Shown here: piece by piece, positions 41,125-48,930 of the stretch
Layout: the number at the start of each line of letters is the position of its first letter
Position numbering within the stretch: position 1 is the stretch's first letter
Source: JADZFO01 sp964512635
GTDB taxonomy: Bacteria > 4484-113 > JAFGCY01
Assembly: GCA_964512635.1 (NCBI GenBank)
Contig: CAZEJB010000013.1
Location: 1 to 64,000, forward strand
Direction: 5' to 3'
Length of the DNA stretch: 64,000 nucleotides
Made by a program: the position numbers and the translations under genes
Notes under the pieces: generated by a model
The model's input: only the letters and a program-made list of their open reading frames with translations
Database searches by the model: none
Told to the model about the DNA's origin: nothing

Positions 41125-41390
41125 GTCTGAGCCTCAGCAAAGTCGCCGCGTCCACCGAAGGCACGCTTCAGCGGGTTGTCGTCGGCCGTCTTGCCGCAGC
41201 ACGGCGTGGTCCAGACGCTGCAGTCTGCGAAGCGCGCGATTACGGTCACCGTGGCGAGGTCGTAGTAGTCGCCGCAGAATGTGCAGCGCGCGGGCTTGAA
41301 CATCTCCAGGCACTCCGGCGGCGGCGGCTGCCGCTTCAATCGCCAGTTGTCGAATGCATGGCTTGGCGCCTTGGTGTCATCGTCGTTCAT
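41121..41390 (-). CDS. Small zinc-finger phage protein
   Basis: The 89-aa protein has a four-Cys motif: CTFCGDYYDLATVTVIARF with a further Cys in DCSVWTTPCCGKTADD. This arrangement occurs in small phage proteins that bind zinc. ATG 41390 has AGGAGAGATC upstream. The end overlaps the ASCH start (ATGA). Function unknown. Confidence 0.65.
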   Translation of the reverse strand: MNDDDTKAPSHAFDNWRLKRQPPPPECLEMFKPARCTFCGDYYDLATVTVIARFADCSVWTTPCCGKTADDNPLKRAFGGRGDFAEAQT

Positions 41391-41404
41391 GATCTCTCCT
41401 TTCT

Positions 41405-42670
41405 TCACGCCAGCCCCCTAGCGATCTCGCGGCCCAGCCAGGCCGAAGCGGGGATCGCCTCGGCCTGCGCCTGGCGCAGCGCATCCGCGTGGCCAGCGCG
41501 GCAGCAGGCGTCGAGGTCCTTGCCCAGCTCCAGCGCCCACTCGACGACGTAGCAGGGCAACTGCTCGCCTGCCAGCAGGCGGATCGCCTTCACTGTCGCG
41601 TCGTGGCCAGCGTTGACCCACACTCCCCGGCTGTCTTGCTTCCAGGGCTCGCGGTCGAAGCCCAGGAAGATCCGCTTCACGCCGGCGGCCCGCAGCCCGG
41701 CGATGTGCTCGAGGCTCAGGCTCGCGCCGAGGATTCCGACGGCGTTGAAGCCGTGGCAATAGCCGGGGTACAGCGCGTCGAAGTAGCCCTCGACGAGCAG
41801 CACCTCCTCGCAGCCTCGCAGCCGCTCCAGACCGACCAGACAGCCGGCCTTGGGCCAGGGCGGGTTGCTGAGGAAGCCATACTTCGCCGGCGAGGGCGCG
41901 CCGTCGGACTGCCAGGCGGTCAGTGTCAGCGCCCGCCCGGATGCGCTGCGCACGACGCCGCAGAGGCGGTGCGTCGTGCCGAAGGCGCATTCGCCGCTGC
42001 CATCAGTGCTGCGCGGCAGCGCGGTGAACAGCTTGCCCTGGACCCAGTCGTCGATCTTCCAGCGGCCGGATCCGAGCAGCTGGTCTTTCAGGGCGACCTG
42101 GTCGGGGTAGGTGCCCAGCGGCATCTGGCCTATCTCGGCCAGGCTGTAGCCCCGGGCGCGCTGCAGGGTCAGGATGATGCGCGCGTCGGCACCGAGCTCG
42201 GGATCCGCCTGCGCGTGCTCGCCCTGGCGTTCCAGCAGTTTCAGCGCGCGGCGCAGACGGCCGGCCATCCAGTCAAAGGCATCCTCGAGCAGGTCTTCAC
42301 GGCCTCGCCGCTCGCGGTACTCGCGCTCGCCCTTCTCGCTGCGGGTCAGGCTCATGCCGACCCAGCCGGCGATCTCTTCTGCGGCCTCCTGAAAGTCCAG
42401 CGACCGGGTTTCCTTGAGCCAGTCGACCACGTCCCAGCCGCGCCCGCGTGGACCGCCGCCCCTGGTGAACTGGCAGCTGGCGCGCTTGCAGCCCGGGGCA
42501 TGGCCGGTGTGAGCGTTGACCGAGAACTTGCCGGCCTCGCCGCAGCCTGGGCAAGCCTGCGCGGTCAGCCAGGGCTGGCCGTTGCCGCTGAAGCTGCAGC
42601 CGAATGCGCGCTCCAGCCCGGCGACGCCGGTGGCCAGGAAGGCGGTCTTGATCTCGTCCCAGCTAGACAC
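41405..42670 (-). CDS. CHC2-type zinc-finger/Toprim DNA primase
   Basis: The 421-aa protein has an N-terminal zinc finger (CPGCGEAGKFSVNAHTGHAP, then GCKRASC, residues about 40-66), a DnaG-like linker (WDVVDWLKETRSLDFQEAAE), and a Toprim domain with the EVLLVEGYFDAL motif, FNAVGILGASLSLEH and KRIFLGFDRE. It makes RNA primers for phage DNA synthesis. GTG 42670 has AGGAGG 7 bases upstream and overlaps the preceding stop. With the SF3 protein at 34223 the phage has separate primase and helicase genes. Confidence 0.87.
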   Translation of the reverse strand: MSSWDEIKTAFLATGVAGLERAFGCSFSGNGQPWLTAQACPGCGEAGKFSVNAHTGHAPGCKRASCQFTRGGGPRGRGWDVVDWLKETRSLDFQEAAEEIAGWVGMSLTRSEKGEREYRERRGREDLLEDAFDWMAGRLRRALKLLERQGEHAQADPELGADARIILTLQRARGYSLAEIGQMPLGTYPDQVALKDQLLGSGRWKIDDWVQGKLFTALPRSTDGSGECAFGTTHRLCGVVRSASGRALTLTAWQSDGAPSPAKYGFLSNPPWPKAGCLVGLERLRGCEEVLLVEGYFDALYPGYCHGFNAVGILGASLSLEHIAGLRAAGVKRIFLGFDREPWKQDSRGVWVNAGHDATVKAIRLLAGEQLPCYVVEWALELGKDLDACCRAGHADALRQAQAEAIPASAWLGREIARGLA

Positions 42671-43271
42671 CGCTGGACCTCCTCTCGACCAGCGGCCGCA
42701 GGAGTGCGATCGTTTCGCCGTAGTCTTTTTCTTCAAGGCTGAGGCGCTTGATTTCGGCCCGGAGGTTCCTGATCTGGCGTTGTAGCGCCTCTTGGATAGC
42801 TTCCATGCGGCGCAGGGTCTCGGCCGTGCTCTCGATCTTCGGGCCGCGGATATGTGCCGGCAGCCGCGGCTTTTTGACGGGGCGCCCTTCGGTTGCCGCG
42901 GGCCTGGTTTTCGTCGAGACTATGGGTGCAGGCGGATCAAACTTTGACTGCACGCCGCCCACGAGGGGCTTCGCCAGCCGCACTGCCGGGACCTTGTCCT
43001 CGCCTGGGTGAGTGACCCGCGGCGGCTGTGCTGCTACGGCTTGCAGGTCATTGTGTTCTTTGTGCTCGGCGATCCACTGGTCGCTCAGTCCGAGCAGCCG
43101 CGCTGCCAGGCGCTCACTGCTGAGCCGGTTGGTGCCGTCGCAAAGCTCAAAGACGCCTTGCTGCACGCAAAACCACTGCATGTCGCTGCACGGGTCGAAG
43201 TAGGACGAGCCGGCTTCAACGCGTTCGAGCGTCTTCACCAGCTTCTGCCAATCTGAGGCACTAGCCGCCAC
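42663..43271 (-). CDS. Hypothetical protein with C-terminal coiled coil
   Basis: The 202-aa protein starts at GTG 43271, which overlaps the stop of a 23-codon frame. The N-terminal half is helical (WQKLVKTLERVEAGSSYFDP, then RLAARLLGLSDQWIAEHKEH); a Pro/Lys-rich linker leads to a coiled coil (TLRRMEAIQEALQRQIRNLR). No family recognised. It precedes the primase gene in the coupled operon. Confidence 0.55.
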   Translation of the reverse strand: MAASASDWQKLVKTLERVEAGSSYFDPCSDMQWFCVQQGVFELCDGTNRLSSERLAARLLGLSDQWIAEHKEHNDLQAVAAQPPRVTHPGEDKVPAVRLAKPLVGGVQSKFDPPAPIVSTKTRPAATEGRPVKKPRLPAHIRGPKIESTAETLRRMEAIQEALQRQIRNLRAEIKRLSLEEKDYGETIALLRPLVERRSSGV

Positions 43272-43332
43272 CGGCGGGCTCCGCGGACACAGATTCGGCA
43301 GGCTCGCGGCCCGCCGTCGTTTCGTCGACCAT
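43261..43332 (-). CDS. Possible 23-aa acidic peptide
   Basis: ATG 43332 follows TTAGGAGCTGGAA, a good ribosome site, and the frame ends with TAG overlapping the start region of the next gene. The sequence (MVDETTAGREPAESVSAEPA and GGG) is low in complexity and acidic. It may be a small gene or simply a coupling leader for the GTG-start gene that follows. Confidence 0.35.
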   Translation of the reverse strand: MVDETTAGREPAESVSAEPAGGG

Positions 43333-43377
43333 TTCCAGCTCCTAAGGCGGCACGAGGGGCACTCGGGCCGGGTTCGT

Positions 43378-43887
43378 CTACTTCTTCGCCGCGTCCGCGG
43401 CTTCGTACTTCTTCAGCTCGGCCTGCAGGTGCGCGGCCGTGTTCATGTCGCGCTCGAGCAGCGCGATTGCCAGCTTGAGCTCGATCTGCAGCCGCAAGGG
43501 CTTGTTCTGGGCCTCGGCCAGGATCAGATCCAGCTTCGCCCGGGTCAACGGGTTGCCGTCCACGCGCTCGACCGGGATCACCCAGGCGAAGGTCGTCGTC
43601 GTGCAGCCGGGCTCGTCGGGGCTGCGGTGGCGCAGGGTCCGCCCGCTGCAGCCCAGCGCCTTCAGCCGTGGCCCGTAGTGCCGCGTGCCGCTGCCTGTGT
43701 AGGCGTAGACCGAGCCGAGGCCCGGCAGCGCGCGTGCTGGCCGGCTTTTGCTCAGCACCGGCCCGCCCTTGTCCTTGTCGGGGTTGATTGCCATCAGCGT
43801 CCTCAGGCCCAGCTGCAGAGTGCTGCGCTGGGCAGATCCAGGGCGGCCGATGTTGGCCGCCGGTGTTGCCATCGCGGGCCGGCTCAT
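43378..43887 (-). CDS. Hypothetical phage protein
   Basis: The 169-aa protein (MSRPAMATPAANIGRPGSAQ...) has a disordered basic N-terminus, a central part with Gly, Tyr and Cys (GLGSVYAYTGSGTRHYGPRL) and a helical end (KLDLILAEAQNKPLRLQIEL). The central beta part includes TTTTFAWVIPVERVDG. ATG 43887 overlaps the upstream stop (ATGA). No family recognised. Confidence 0.5.
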   Translation of the reverse strand: MSRPAMATPAANIGRPGSAQRSTLQLGLRTLMAINPDKDKGGPVLSKSRPARALPGLGSVYAYTGSGTRHYGPRLKALGCSGRTLRHRSPDEPGCTTTTFAWVIPVERVDGNPLTRAKLDLILAEAQNKPLRLQIELKLAIALLERDMNTAAHLQAELKKYEAADAAKK

Positions 43888-44228
43888 GGCATCACCAGTT
43901 CCGGCGGCGCACAGGTGCTGCACAGGTTCGCGCCGACCCAGCTGCAGCCGCCCTCACAGGCGTCATGCTCGGTGCAGCCACAGATCCGGCAGCTGTGGAT
44001 TCCGTACTCGCCGAGGAGCTGGCAGACCAGCTGCCCCGCGGCGTTCAGCGCCGCGGCCTGCTGGCTCTCGCTGAGGCCTGTCCACTGGTACTCCTCCTCA
44101 GCGGCCAGGCGCTCGTCGGCCATGTCCGGTGTCTCGCCCTCGCGCATGTCGATCACGCTGAAGTTGCGCGCGCCGAGCAGCACCAGCGCGTGCGCGAGCA
44201 GGGTCACGGTTTCTTTGGGCTCAATCAT
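43884..44228 (-). CDS. Cys-rich zinc-binding phage protein
   Basis: The 114-aa protein has a helical N-terminus and a C-terminal Cys cluster, CRICGCTEHDACEGGCSWVG followed by ANLCSTC. This pattern is common in small phage proteins and is probably a structural zinc site. It is coupled by ATGA overlaps to both neighbours. Function unknown. Confidence 0.65.
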   Translation of the reverse strand: MIEPKETVTLLAHALVLLGARNFSVIDMREGETPDMADERLAAEEEYQWTGLSESQQAAALNAAGQLVCQLLGEYGIHSCRICGCTEHDACEGGCSWVGANLCSTCAPPELVMP

Positions 44229-44590
44229 CGACTTGCTCCCCCCGCTCTGAGGCTCCCTTTCGGCATTGGCGGCACCAGCCAGAGCAGGGGCTCATGCTCG
44301 AGCAACTTCGCCAGCTCCTGGCTACTCAGCCGCGGCCCGCAGGCCTCGCCGTCCCGACCGAACTGCTCCCAGAAGTAGCAGCGCAGGCTGCCAGGGTTGC
44401 AGCCGCGCTTGAAGACCCTGCCGCGCGGCGCCATCAGCAGTGCGCCGTTGAAGCTGTTGGTCAGCCGCAGCGCCAGCTGCCGCGCCCAGAGAATCGCTTC
44501 GCCGGCGGGATGCTCACGCTTGACCTGCAGCAGCCACTGCATTTCCACTTCAGTGGCCACGGCTTCGGGAAGTAGCTTGGTAGGGCTCAT
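44225..44590 (-). CDS. Hypothetical phage protein
   Basis: The 121-aa protein (MSPTKLLPEAVATEVEMQWL...) is helical with a basic Gly/Arg middle (GALLMAPRGRVFKRGCNPGS) and an acidic helix (SSQELAKLLEHEPLLWLVPP). It overlaps both neighbours by 4 bp. No family recognised. Confidence 0.5.
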   Translation of the reverse strand: MSPTKLLPEAVATEVEMQWLLQVKREHPAGEAILWARQLALRLTNSFNGALLMAPRGRVFKRGCNPGSLRCYFWEQFGRDGEACGPRLSSQELAKLLEHEPLLWLVPPMPKGSLRAGGASR

Positions 44591-45075
44591 CGACCTGTCT
44601 CCGTTGTGTGAATTTGCCTGGACCGGCTCAGGGTCTCGAGGGCGATCCGCTCGCCTGTCTCGGCGCAGTCGAAGCGTGCGCCAAGCTCGGAGCGCCGGGC
44701 TGCTTCAGCCCAGACTCGCCGGGCCAGCCAGGCGCGCAGGCCTAGGATTTGCGCCTCTTCGCCGCAGGCCTTTGCCGGGGCGGCGCAGAAGCTCGGAAGG
44801 TGGGGCAGGATCAGTTCAGGCGGTGCCGCTGCAGCCCCGGCGGGCTGCAGGGCCAGCAGTGCCAGCAGAAAGGCAGCCACGATCAGCAGCACAAGAATCA
44901 CAGATCCGGACGCCGCGCTTTTCTCGCTCGCCTGGCTGTGTCCGGTCTGGTTCAGGGCGCTCAGGCTGCGGCCGCTCTGGATGCCCCCGGCGAGTCGGCG
45001 CGACTTCTCGCTCCGATAGTCACGCACGGCCTGGCCGCTGCGCAGCATCCGCTCGTTGTAGCTCTCGTGTCCCAT
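44587..45075 (-). CDS. Single-TM phage protein
   Basis: The 162-aa protein has a polar basic N-terminal half (MGHESYNERMLRSGQAVRDY...), one TM helix (VILVLLIVAAFLLALLALQP, about residues 67-86) and a C-terminal domain with two Cys (LPSFCAAPAKACGEEAQILG) and Arg/Ala-rich helices. Topology is probably N-in, with the Cys region outside. The ATG overlaps no gene; the stop overlaps the next start (ATGA). Early membrane protein of unknown role. Confidence 0.5.
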   Translation of the reverse strand: MGHESYNERMLRSGQAVRDYRSEKSRRLAGGIQSGRSLSALNQTGHSQASEKSAASGSVILVLLIVAAFLLALLALQPAGAAAAPPELILPHLPSFCAAPAKACGEEAQILGLRAWLARRVWAEAARRSELGARFDCAETGERIALETLSRSRQIHTTETGR

Positions 45076-45097
45076 CCGCGACCCCCTGTCGGTCTGT

Positions 45098-45307
45098 CTA
45101 GGCCCGATCCCGCTTTGCCCGGACTCTCTCGATTGCCCGTCGGCGATATCGCTCGGCGTTTCTCCTGGAACCGCAGGCCCGGCACTCGAAGCGCCGCAGC
45201 GGGCAGCCCCGCCGCTGCAGGCTGAAATGCTCAGGCGCCTTCCATTCCTCGCCCGGCGGGCAGCTGCAACACTTGAGCAGCCCGTCCTTCGTCGCTCTCT
45301 TGCGCAT
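45098..45307 (-). CDS. Small zinc-finger protein overlapping the preceding gene
   Basis: The 69-aa protein has two Cys pairs in CCSCPPGEEWKAPEHF and CPLRRFECRACGSRRNAERY followed by an Arg-rich tail. It starts at ATG 45307 with CAGGAGAC upstream, 76 bp inside the end of the preceding gene in another frame. The Cys spacing resembles HNH-associated or nucleic-acid-binding phage zinc proteins. Confidence 0.6.
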   Translation of the reverse strand: MRKRATKDGLLKCCSCPPGEEWKAPEHFSLQRRGCPLRRFECRACGSRRNAERYRRRAIERVRAKRDRA

Positions 45308-45980
45308 GCCTTGTCTCCTGTCGGGCCGCCCATCGCTCGTCGAGCTCACGCTCTCGCGCGGCCTCGCGCTCGATGTCTGCCGGCGCGAACTGCTGCCGGC
45401 TGAGGTTCGGGTTCTTGTGCAGCTCCGGCGGCAGCGCCAGCTTCTGCGCGAAGATCCGCAGCCCGTGGCCGTCGCAGAGGTACTCGACCCGGGTGACGCC
45501 CTTGTCGGTCTTGCTGCGGTGCAGCCAGACAGCTTCATCGCAGCAGCCCGTGCGCGCGCACTTCGCCTGCAGCAGCCGTCGGTGGCCGCGCCCGGCGCAG
45601 TCGCGGCAGATGTGCGTGCCGTGTTCCGGGTGGTAAATCGAGCCGCTGCCGCTGCAGCGCTCGCACGGCTGCTCCCGGCCAGGGGCCATCGGCGGGTACC
45701 AGAACGGCGGCGGCTGTTCGGCGTCGCCGCGCCTGAACATCTCGTGGCTGTGGCTCATCTCGTCTCCATGCCCCGGTGCCGCAGGCCCGCGGGCCTGGGT
45801 TATGCTTGGCGCCGGTCTGCGGCCGGTGGCCATGGCGGTGATCCGCGCCACCTGCGCGGCCTTCTCCCGCTTCGTCCTGCTCTCGATGTCTCGCGCCGCC
45901 TGGACCAGCTCGGCTGCTCCCGCCGCCGATTCGAGGGCCTGCCCTGAGCGCCGCGTACCCCTCCAAGCCGGCCAGCTCAT
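45231..45980 (-). CDS. Zinc-finger protein (DnaJ-like CxxCxGxG)
   Basis: The 249-aa protein has a helical Ala-rich N-terminus, then a central Cys-rich part: CERCSGSGSIYHPEHGTHIC followed by RDCAGRGHRR, like the zinc centre of DnaJ, and KCARTGCCDEAVW. A charged helix ends the protein. It may bind RNA, DNA or misfolded protein. ATG 45980 overlaps the preceding stop (ATGA); ATG 45758 (MSHSHEMF...) with GGAG upstream is a second possible start. Confidence 0.6.
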   Translation of the reverse strand: MSWPAWRGTRRSGQALESAAGAAELVQAARDIESRTKREKAAQVARITAMATGRRPAPSITQARGPAAPGHGDEMSHSHEMFRRGDAEQPPPFWYPPMAPGREQPCERCSGSGSIYHPEHGTHICRDCAGRGHRRLLQAKCARTGCCDEAVWLHRSKTDKGVTRVEYLCDGHGLRIFAQKLALPPELHKNPNLSRQQFAPADIEREAARERELDERWAARQETRHAQESDEGRAAQVLQLPAGRGMEGA

Positions 45981-46228
45981 TCGCTCTCTTCCTCGTCGCT
46001 GCCGATGGGCCGCGCTACGATTCCAACAGCGCCAAGCACCAGGGGGCTGAAGCTCTCTTCCTGGGGCTCGGGAGGGGCGGACGGCTCTTCCAGCCAGCAG
46101 CGCACCAGCGTCTCGATGTTGGTTCCGATCTCCATTGCCGCCTCGCGGGCAATGCCTTCCTGCTGTAGCAGCGCGGATACAGCGCTGCCGCTGCGGCTGG
46201 CGATCTCACAGACCTTCGCGTGGGACAT
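45977..46228 (-). CDS. Small phage protein
   Basis: The 83-aa protein (MSHAKVCEIASRSGSAVSAL...) is helical in the first half (AREAAMEIGTNIETLVRCWL) and acidic at the end. TGATG and ATGA overlaps join it to both neighbours. No family recognised. Confidence 0.5.
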   Translation of the reverse strand: MSHAKVCEIASRSGSAVSALLQQEGIAREAAMEIGTNIETLVRCWLEEPSAPPEPQEESFSPLVLGAVGIVARPIGSDEEESE

Positions 46229-46437
46229 CAGGCGGCCTCCTCGGTCTCGCTCTCGTGGCTTTGAAAAGGAACGGGCGGCTCGACGGGGTTCGGGATGCCG
46301 CCAGCGGCTTCCCGGGCGCGGCCTTCGGCGACGCGCTGCCAGAGCCAGTCGATCTCGGCCTGCACGTGCGCCGCATAGCCCGGCGCGCCAGGGTTGGCCG
46401 CGGCATCAGGAAAGCGGTCGATCAGTGCGGTGGACAT
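46228..46437 (-). CDS. Small phage protein
   Basis: The protein of about 69 aa (MSTALIDRFPDAAANPGAPG...) has a helix AEIDWLWQRVAEGRAREAAG and an acidic tail. ATG 46437 overlaps the stop of a 33-codon frame (TGATG) and has GAGG upstream. No family recognised. Confidence 0.5.
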   Translation of the reverse strand: MSTALIDRFPDAAANPGAPGYAAHVQAEIDWLWQRVAEGRAREAAGGIPNPVEPPVPFQSHESETEEAA

Positions 46438-46538
46438 CACAGGACCTCACCACTGCGGGTAAAATCAGCCAGCCCGGGGGCCCGGCTAGCTTCGCGCCCC
46501 CGGGTGTCGATCTGGCTTACTTCTTTGTTGCTAAGCAC
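46437..46538 (-). CDS. Possible 33-aa peptide
   Basis: GTG 46538 has AGGAG 7 bases upstream and sits within the end of the HTH gene; the frame (MLSNKEVSQIDTRGREASRA...) ends in TGA overlapping the next ATG. The ribosome site and double coupling support expression, but the length gives little statistical support. Confidence 0.4.
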   Translation of the reverse strand: MLSNKEVSQIDTRGREASRAPGLADFTRSGEVL

Positions 46539-46749
46539 TCCGCATCTCCTGTTCTTCCTGCAGGCCCAGGTACCGCAGAACTTCCGATCGCACAAAACGC
46601 AGGGGCTCCTGCTTGCTAAGGCGCGGGAGGCTCTTGATGCGGCCAAGCCTGTGGTGGTGCCGAACGGTCTTGGCGGAGCGCTGCGAGAACTTGGCGACGT
46701 CCTCCACGGAACAAATCGCTGGCAGTTCTGTGTTGATAGTTGTAGGCAT
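46531..46749 (-). CDS. Small HTH protein (excisionase/MerR-like)
   Basis: The 72-aa protein has the HTH_17 pattern: CSVEDVAKFSQRSAKTVRHH, with the recognition helix SAKTVRHHHRLGR, then LPRLSKQEPLRFVRSEVLRY. It is the first gene of the leftward early operon, divergent from the repressor, so a Cro-like regulator or recombination directionality factor is likely. The putative -10 is only about 8 bases upstream of the ATG, suggesting an almost leaderless mRNA. Confidence 0.65.
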   Translation of the reverse strand: MPTTINTELPAICSVEDVAKFSQRSAKTVRHHHRLGRIKSLPRLSKQEPLRFVRSEVLRYLGLQEEQEMRSA

Positions 46750-46757
46750 GTCGCCAA

Positions 46758-46856
46758 AGGTTACCCGACATAGCTAAAGCTGTCAAGGAATATGGGCAGG
46801 AAATTTCGGGAAAATCCGAAACAGTGGATTGACATATCGAAATTATGCGTTACACT
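46758..46856. promoter_or_regulatory. Divergent early/repressor promoter region with palindrome
   Basis: Leftward: TTGACA (46786-46781), 17 bp, TAACCT (46763-46758). Rightward: TTGACA (46829-46834), 16 bp, TACACT (46851-46856). Between them is the palindrome TTTCGG-GAAAAT-CCGAAA (46804-46821), well placed for repressor binding to both promoters. This is the lysis-lysogeny switch by position. Confidence 0.7.
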
Positions 46857-46902
46857 TTGCCCGTGATAGCCCAACAAGGCTAAACGCTGTACACTTTTCA
46901 GC

Positions 46903-47334
46903 GTGAAGGAGCGGAGCGAATTGACGGCCATCATCGCCACGGCGATACGTAAGGCGAGCGACCGCCTGGGGGACCAGGGCAAGCTGGCCGCAGCGCTCGG
47001 CATGAACCGCGGTAATCTCAGCGACTGGAAGAACGGCCACGTAGAGCGCTTCGACCTTGAGAAGCTAGTGGCACTCTTCGACGCTGCTGAGATGAGCCTC
47101 GCAGCCTTGCAGGGGCTAGGCGAGGAACCCGAAGGCAAGCTACTTTCAGAGATTGCCGCGGGCGTAAAGCGAATCGAGGCGCGGATCAGTGGCGGCTACG
47201 TGATTGCCCCTGACTTGCCTGAGTCAATTCAGGTCCACGTAGGCGAAGAGGTCAAGGGCAGGGTTAGAAGCCGCCCGTTACCGAAGAACGCGGAAAACGC
47301 GAGTACTAAGAGTCGAAGGAGGAAGGCGGAGTGA
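46903..47334 (+). CDS. Phage repressor (Cro/CI-type HTH)
   Basis: The protein has an HTH in the first 60 residues: IRKASDRLGDQGKLAAALGM, then NRGNLSDWKNGHVERFD, matching XRE/CI DNA-binding domains. The C-terminal part is basic and has no S24 peptidase Ser/Lys motif, so SOS-type autocleavage is not evident. GTG 46903 gives 143 aa; TTG 46921 has AAGGAG at better spacing and would give 137 aa. It is coupled to the next gene and placed opposite the early operon. Confidence 0.75.
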   Translation: MKERSELTAIIATAIRKASDRLGDQGKLAAALGMNRGNLSDWKNGHVERFDLEKLVALFDAAEMSLAALQGLGEEPEGKLLSEIAAGVKRIEARISGGYVIAPDLPESIQVHVGEEVKGRVRSRPLPKNAENASTKSRRRKAE

Positions 47335-48218
47335 TGGCGCCCTTTGTGGCTGATTTAAAATGCTATGAGACCTTTGTTAGCTATCGGAACCAGCAACTAT
47401 CTGAGTTCTTTGCACGTCTGGACATCGGCGACGTTGTATCCGGCTTTCATATTCTCAACGAATGGGTCGCGCTCTACGAACGCGAGAAGCAGCTGGCCTA
47501 TGGTCCCTGGCGTTTAACCTGGGCCTACGGATACGCCGCGATGAGTTGTGTGGCAGCGCAGATTTACCTCTACAGCGGAGAGACAGGTGAGGCGCTGAAC
47601 AGCCTAGAGGATGCGCGTTGGTGGCTTAATGCACACGAGCAGGACGAGGTCCGGGGCCTGAGCAAAGGCTGGAATGATGTGCGCTGCTCCCTGCTGACGT
47701 CCAGCGGGTTGCTACTGATGCTTCATCCAGAGTTGGCTACGGCCAGTCCAGTCAAACTCGGCGATCTACCTGCACTTCAGAAGCGTTGTTTGAGCGCGTT
47801 GCCAGTCATTAGCAGCGCGGCGACGCGCAAGGTGTACCGGGACGGACTCGATCTTGCGATGGTGTACTCACTTGCGGCGCAGCTGCTGCACGGACGAGTG
47901 AAAAAGTATGAACAGGTGCGCAGGAGACTGATCCGCCTGATCGGCACTCCGCTTCCTGAGCAGCCTCCGGTCTGTGAAGATGATGGGCAGCGTGCTGCCT
48001 ACTGGTTCCTGGCTCAGGTGCTGGAGGCGGTAGGTGAGCGAAGGTCTCGCAGCAAGCTGCGCGAGTTTGCAGAGCAGGAGCGTTCCAGGCTTAAGTCCGA
48101 CTTCAGTGAGAACAGCGAACCTGAGCTTAGTCGTGCGCAGATTAGGACCGATGCGCTGCTAAAGCATCTCGGTGCCGCTCCAAGCCTCGAAGTAATTGAG
48201 GGCCGACGTGTCAGTTGA
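47331..48218 (+). CDS. Repressor-linked helical protein of unknown function
   Basis: The 295-aa protein (MMAPFVADLKCYETFVSYRN...) is almost all helical, with pairs of helices as in TPR-like repeats (SGFHILNEWVALYEREKQLA, AYGYAAMSCVAAQIYLYSGE, LDLAMVYSLAAQLLHGRVKK). It starts at GTG 47331 or ATG 47334, overlapping the repressor stop. Co-translation suggests it acts with the repressor, for example as an inducer-sensing partner, but no domain is recognised. The end overlaps the opposite gene by 8 bp. Confidence 0.55.
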   Translation: MMAPFVADLKCYETFVSYRNQQLSEFFARLDIGDVVSGFHILNEWVALYEREKQLAYGPWRLTWAYGYAAMSCVAAQIYLYSGETGEALNSLEDARWWLNAHEQDEVRGLSKGWNDVRCSLLTSSGLLLMLHPELATASPVKLGDLPALQKRCLSALPVISSAATRKVYRDGLDLAMVYSLAAQLLHGRVKKYEQVRRRLIRLIGTPLPEQPPVCEDDGQRAAYWFLAQVLEAVGERRSRSKLREFAEQERSRLKSDFSENSEPELSRAQIRTDALLKHLGAAPSLEVIEGRRVS

Positions 48219-48489
48219 TGAAGAAGCTGACAGTGTCGTCGCCGGTTGGCGGGGCAAAGCTACCGCCAAAGGCCTCCCACCAGGCCTTCGGAAGATCCAT
48301 CTGGATATTCCCGCCGTGGTAGATATCCTCGAAGGTCGCTGTGGCGGCCACCGGGACGGTGTCGAAGTGGTACTTGCCGGCGACGCTGTTCCAGGCCTGC
48401 TCAGCAGAGCTCAAGGCCAGAGCGGCGGCAGCGGTAAGTACAACCAGCAGCCCGGCCAATATTGCGGCCGCAATGCGGGGCTTGAACAT
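48211..48489 (-). CDS. Small exported protein
   Basis: The 92-aa protein has a signal sequence or TM (MFKPRIAAAILAGLLVVLTA, then AAALALSSA) and a mature part with aromatic residues (YHFDTVPVAATATFEDIYHG) ending DDTVSFFIN. AGGATTAGC precedes ATG 48489. It is the only minus-strand gene in the lysogeny arm. No family recognised. Confidence 0.55.
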   Translation of the reverse strand: MFKPRIAAAILAGLLVVLTAAAALALSSAEQAWNSVAGKYHFDTVPVAATATFEDIYHGGNIQMDLPKAWWEAFGGSFAPPTGDDTVSFFIN

Positions 48490-48679
48490 GCTAATCCTCC
48501 ATCTTCCGGTATCCGGGCCTGACGCCAATCAACTCCGGATACCGACACCTGTCGGGGCGGGCTTCGGCTCGCCTCGACTTCCAGAATTATAGACCAAACT
48601 TCGTGTAATACTGTCAAGTTGAGGCATCATTCACATGTTATGCTTCAGCGACCTCGGATATTTCCACTGGGGGAAGGTT

Positions 48680-48910
48680 ATGTTGAAGACGTTGGTTTCT
48701 CGTATTCCGATAGCGCTCGTCGGCTTGCTGCTGATGGGTTCCATGGCCCTGGCCGGCGACAGCGAGGTAAAGGTCCACATTACCAAGACCGGCACCAAGT
48801 ACCACAAGGCCGGCTGTCGTTACCTCAGCAAGAGCGACTACACGATCACGCTCAAGGAAGCCAAAGAACGCGGCTACGATGCCTGCAAGGTATGCAAGCC
48901 GCCGCAGTAG
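48680..48910 (+). CDS. Exported small protein with Ada-type Cys motif
   Basis: The 76-aa protein has a signal peptide (MLKTLVSRIPIALVGLLLMG, cleavage near ALA-GDS) and a mature domain VHITKTGTKYHKAGCRYLSK, then LKEAKERGYDACKVCKPP. This is the Y-H-x3-C ... C-x2-C pattern of the Ada-like metal-binding fold often found attached to secreted nucleases or ComEC-like proteins. It probably coordinates zinc in the periplasm or outside. Two genes later lies an SNase-like nuclease. Confidence 0.7.
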   Translation: MLKTLVSRIPIALVGLLLMGSMALAGDSEVKVHITKTGTKYHKAGCRYLSKSDYTITLKEAKERGYDACKVCKPPQ

Positions 48911-48930
48911 TTTTCGCGCTGGGAGAAGTG

